From Sipunculus nudus (Eukaryota; Annelida; Sipuncula; Golfingiida; Sipunculidae): 64,000 bases of DNA. This document shows, piece by piece, positions 60,181-64,000 of this stretch (position 1 is its first letter; every line of letters starts with the position of its first letter). The stretch is from the NCBI GenBank assembly GCA_026874595.1, contig CM049322.1:47463840-47527839 (forward strand), given 5' to 3'. The notes under the pieces are model-generated. The model ran no database searches. It was not told where the DNA came from and worked only from the letters and a program-made list of their open reading frames with translations. The position numbers were made by a program, and so were the translations under genes.

Positions 60181-61173
60181 CCATATTTAATAAACTATAC
60201 GTCACCGTGACTTAATTTAATTGTACAATTGAAGCTTGGCGTGACCGGCGTGGATTTATTTAAATATTTTTTAGACATCGATCACATGCAATCCTGGAAA
60301 CACCTCCTGCGATGGTCATAGCTCGTTTCATTCTCAATCACACAGGACCAGCAAGATTTGACGTACCAGCACACAAGTCCATTAACAAACATAAAACGTG
60401 GGAATGCAAAGATATGAATTAACCAGGTACCTATCAGTGAAATGGTTATACAATCCAAATTCGAAAAAAAAAAAACTCAGTTCCGTGTTGCTAGGAGATT
60501 TGACCTTAGAGCCAGAAACAATGTTTATTCGGCGTAAACAACAATGACCATTCAGCTTTTACATCCCATTTAACAGTTCTATGGTTAATAGAACCTCTAG
60601 AAAATTCACGGTCCTAGTTCCTCTAGCCAAAAGCCAGAGTATAACACAGGTATACATGCGAGAAAACGTTCCATGGCTCTCTTGTAAGAAAATCAAATTG
60701 ACATCGAAGCAGAGTATATTTGTCAGTTCTTTTAATCCCTGAATACAATTTTCTCTGTAGGACTAGCGTTCACACAAACGTGCCTTGCTGGAAAAACTAT
60801 TCTTTTTGTTTCAGCTTTAACATGGGCCACATTCAACAGCGTCAATGGCAGTTCTTCATGAGTTGGAAATGACGTATAATCCTGACAAGTAGAAAAAATT
60901 CCTACTGGGCCAGCGGCGATAATGATATATCCTTGCTCTAGGCTCGACTATATTTTTCATGTCTCTACTGGAATTCTGGCTTGCCAAAGCAACTCACGCT
61001 TATCATGAATAAAAATAAAAAAGCATCATATAGCCTAAACCAATAACTGGTAGTTATTAGTCTTGGCTGGTCGACACACGCCTTCGCCTGAAAGCCTAAC
61101 TAATAAATCCATATGCATCATGAGGTAGGTCAGCCTGCTGCCTGGATTTAACTCAAAACAACTAGTAAAAAAC

Positions 61174-61175
61174 AC

Positions 61176-61213
<38 letters not shown>

Positions 61214-61234
61214 AAAAAAAAAAATAAAGAGAGA
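61174..61234. repeat. (GA)n microsatellite with poly-A
   Basis: GA run, A-rich interruption and further GAGACA units; counterpart of 54752-54771. Confidence 0.95.
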
Positions 61235-61624
61235 CAGAGAGACGCGGGGTGTCCTGATAATCAACAATCATTGCTGGCATCTTTGACAACATATCTGGTC
61301 CTCTTAAACAGATCGTTTTAAGTCCAAAACATGTTTAACATTCAGAACATTAACGGCCCACGAGTCTCATAAATGTAACCACTATCCCCAGTGTGGATTT
61401 TATACAACTGAATTTCTACCTCACTACTCTGCGAGATATATAATCAGACCAAGGCTAAGGACTGGTATTACATAAAGGGTATATTTTTTTGTAAGCCACT
61501 GTCAGCGCACCTATCGTGCAAAGCGAATACGTCATTGATTGGGCTATTTACCCAAAAAGATGCAAGTAGTCAAGCATATACGCAGTGTAGTGCGACCTTA
61601 TTTTGCTGGCATAGTTAATCCAAT

Positions 61625-61688
61625 ATGGTGGCCTTGTTAGCCTTTATATGGTTTTTCATTTTTTTGTACTACCTGGCCTCAGGCAGTG
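61625..61688 (+). CDS. Signal-peptide first exon, copy 4
   Basis: Twenty-one codons MVALLAFIWFFIFLYYLASG then S, followed by G|GTAAGT (phase 1). It aligns with copy 3 over exon and flanks, including CCTGGCCTCAGGC and the intron start GTAAGTCTAATCC. The ATG used here is three codons earlier than in copies 2 and 3, because the aligned ATG has changed. Downstream exons not seen before the window ends, where repeat R2 begins at 62375. Confidence 0.6.
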
Positions 61689-62374
61689 GTAAGTCTAATC
61701 CCTTTTTCAGTTTTATATCTAATTGTCAGTTTTCCCAGTGGTTGTTGGCTTTGGCTATTTATGGTGACCAGTAGAGTTGATTACACAGCTTAGTGATCAA
61801 GGAGGAAATGCGAAATAACAAAAAGGTACATATATTTCTATATTACTTCAATGACTATTATAACTCAATGTGCTAGATACTACGATAACTATTGCTTTGT
61901 AGGTGTTTTTAGTTCCTAACACTATTACTCTTACATATTACTGATAACAATCTCTGGTCCTATATTAACGGTTTAATTCGTCATTAATAATTTTTGGAGA
62001 CTTGAATAAGTCCGAAGACACCGTGAGGTACAGAGTTCAAAATATTAATCTAGTCCATACATTGATTTATGGAATACCCTCTATGACTGTTAGCACTTAG
62101 TGTTAATACAGTGTATTGCATCAAGTTTAGTTGTATCTAAAGTAATGATAATAATAAGGGGCATTAGCAAAATAATCAAAGGCTCCTAGATATATATCTG
62201 AATTCGACTTTTGTGATAAGTTTTGTGATAAGCTCGAACCGTGGCTTATTAGGAAGAGTTCTCAACTGATCCCACTACCCTCAAAGTAGTGACGTTATTA
62301 ATGTACATGTTCTGGCTCTCTGGCAGCACACATCAAACAGTGGACACGGTATTGTAACTGTATGAGTTGTTAAT

Positions 62375-63410
62375 TTAGCTGACTAAAAGGTCAGCTCCTC
62401 GTCCGTCCGTCCGTCCGTCTCTCCGTCCGTCCGTTTACAAAACATAAATCATAAATGCTGGACGTAGAAACTTCTATCTGAACGTCCGTTTAGTCTCATA
62501 AAATATCTCCTTGCAAACTTGGAATTAGGTCAATGCGGCCTACATTTTCCTCCAGACAAAATATAAAAAAAATTGCTACAAAAGCTGCAGTATCTGAATA
62601 AGTATGCATTGGTCGCAACATCTCTTAGCTTGCATTTTGACCATAGATCCTGCAGACTGGTGGAGACTTTTAAGATGGGGAACAAATTGTATATATTTTG
62701 CCTACAGTCTTCTAAAATGATTTTCAGGGAGTTCCATCAAAAATCTCCTTGAAAACCTGAAATTAGGTCACTGTGACGCATATCCGTTGAGCTATGTGGC
62801 TCGCGAATGTCCCCAGAAAAAAATGATACAAAAGCTGTAGTATCTGAATAACTAATGCATTGGTTCCCGTGATACTTTCATTTTAATCATTTCCTGCCGA
62901 CTGTTGCAGCCACCTGGATCTTTTTCACTATTTTTTTCTACACATTTTTTTTTTCTTTTTTTTCCAGACCCTTAGATGAAACAGTTCGGCTGTTGATAGG
63001 CGTAAAATGAAACCGTTAAACCTAGAATTTCTAACTGTACATACGGAAAGTTCGAGGCAAATCCCCTTGGAAATCTGAACTTTGGTCATAGTGACCTATA
63101 TTCTGCAAGATATATTTATAAATATATTTTGAGCCATATATAGGACTGATTTGCATGATTAGTTACAGTTAGAGCAAAAAACTAGGATGTTCCTTTCCAT
63201 TAAACCTGAAATAATGTCACTGTGGCCTAAATTCTGCAAACTGTGTGAAAAACATAATTTTAACACTCTATTAGTCAGATAGGAACATGGGAGCCGTTGG
63301 ATGTCGCTATTTGCAACATGCATGATTTTGAGTACTCTGGGAGTGATTTACCCATTGTTCAAGGTTCCTTGAATTTAGGCCAGCGTCATGGCCTACAAAT
63401 AAAGAGTACC
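62375..63410 (+). repeat. Dispersed GTCCG/GGTCA repeat, copy R2
   Basis: TTTAGCTGACTAAAAGGTCA, a CGTCCGTCCGTCCGTC tract, several CTTGGAAACCTGAAATTAGG units with GGTCA-TGACC pairs (62762, 63083) and an end CCAGCGTCATGGCCTAC, parallel to R1. Confidence 0.8.
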
Positions 63411-63639
63411 CATAGGATTTGGTCATTGATAAACTGCCACCCAAGGGCCCCATATATAGAAAGGCTTTACTTCTTAACCCAATACAGAGGTTATCGATTA
63501 GGTGGATGTTTACAACTTGCATTATTTGTATTACTTACAGCCTTACATCATCAAAGGCATATGCTCCGAATTGGGCTAGCATCTACAGGTTGTGTCTTTG
63601 CGTTACAATGGGTCATTGCCGGTTTAAAAAGGTTCACGT

Positions 63640-63910
63640 ACAATACATTTACATATAGACCGTGCTTATCAGCGGTTGACGCTTTGGTTGATAAAGGCTT
63701 TGTTTAGACGTAAGGGTAAAATTAATGCTCCTCAAGATTAACCATAGGGGACATCTTGTACAAGGATTTGCGTGGTTCTTGTTGATATGACTGATCTACA
63801 AAACGGGTGAGATATGAGTTTTATCAATCTTTAGTTTGACACAAACTATAATACTATGTATAAAAGGGCTAAATGCTTGAGCCATATTTCGCTAACTAAT
63901 CTTTTTAAAA
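63640..63910. repeat. Duplicated blocks P3+P2, third copy
   Basis: ACCGTGCTTATCAGCGGTTG, TTTGTTTAGACGTAAGGG, GGGGACATCTTGTACAAGGA and GAGCCATATTTCGCTAAC follow the order seen at 34725-34970. The 136-codon frame at 63297-63707 runs across repeat R2's end and this block and is not a gene. Confidence 0.7.
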
Positions 63911-64000
63911 TTTGTTCATTACCTTAGGGTAGTTCTCCCTTTCCTTCAAAACCGATCATGGGGTTTGCCAGTTTTCGTACACTCTAAAACTCAGCTGTGA

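Larger units (their letters stand above)
56000..62360. repeat. Macro-unit of tandem duplication, copy C
   Basis: Counterpart of copy B. In the ADH block the part holding the LFGG and GVHVALDFV exons (between about 56370 and 56400) is deleted, and after 57560 the Rossmann-exon part is replaced by block P4 (57580-57790). Only intronic ADH sequence remains here. The second half (58940-62360) follows copy B closely. Confidence 0.78.

Noticed and set aside
63297-63707. 136-codon plus-strand frame
   Set aside because: Crosses the end of repeat R2 and duplicated block P3; other copies of these blocks are not open.
1-64000. tRNA or rRNA genes
   Set aside because: No cloverleaf with A/B boxes or rRNA-like segment was recognised by eye; a tRNAscan run would be needed to exclude diverged ones.

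Overview
The window looks like an intergenic-rich, repeat-rich stretch of an animal genome, most likely a bivalve mollusc. This is an inference. It rests on the AT-rich background, GT-AG exons in short pieces, an NLR-like NACHT gene, and dispersed repeats of a style common in bivalves (GTCCGTCCG tracts followed by CTTGGAAACCTGAAATTAGGTCA; GTATCCCCAGACA ends). Nothing bacterial (operons, Shine-Dalgarno sites) is seen. Only one long protein-coding exon is convincing: a NACHT NTPase with an LRR-like tail at about 39.56-41.54 kb (+), carrying a frameshift near its end. Layout: (1) 0.9-6.2 kb (-) holds the scattered, decayed exons of one zinc-type MDR alcohol dehydrogenase, readable in correct N-to-C order on the minus strand. 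(2) 6.6-11.8 kb is a 34-bp satellite in three arrays, interrupted by a Tigger-like transposase 3' end (7.5-8.0 kb) and an unassigned 1-kb insert. (3) 14.0-15.0 and 20.9-23.2 kb carry copies of a signal-peptide first exon (+) with flanks. (4) 23.7-25.35 kb is a dispersed repeat studded with AGGTCAnnnTGACCT palindromes. (5) 25.4-26.3 kb (-) is a second, better-preserved ADH fragment, again next to the 34-bp satellite (26.75-27.45 kb). (6) 29.7-35.3 kb is a mosaic of diverged duplicate blocks and another palindrome-bearing repeat. (7) 35.8-38.57 kb is a 27-30 bp minisatellite that changes orientation at about 35.93 kb. (8) 39.56-41.54 kb is the NACHT gene. (9) 42.92-47.26 kb is a minus-strand, apparently non-autonomous LTR retrotransposon (TSD CAAG, polypurine tract) with another repeat nested inside. 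(10) 47.5-55.4 and 56.0-62.4 kb are two diverged tandem copies of a 6-8 kb unit (ADH remnants on -, then shared non-coding blocks, a GA microsatellite and a signal-peptide exon on +). The unit is also recognisable, stretched by insertions, at 0.5-22.4 kb. The region is therefore best read as a tandemly duplicated locus in which an MDR dehydrogenase gene (-) and a secreted-protein gene (+) were copied together and then broken up by satellites and transposons. Four first exons all keep a signal peptide and a phase-1 GTAAGT donor, while the ADH copies have stops, frameshifts and lost exons. No second exons for the secreted protein were recognised. All family calls are by eye from translated motifs; no database search was possible.
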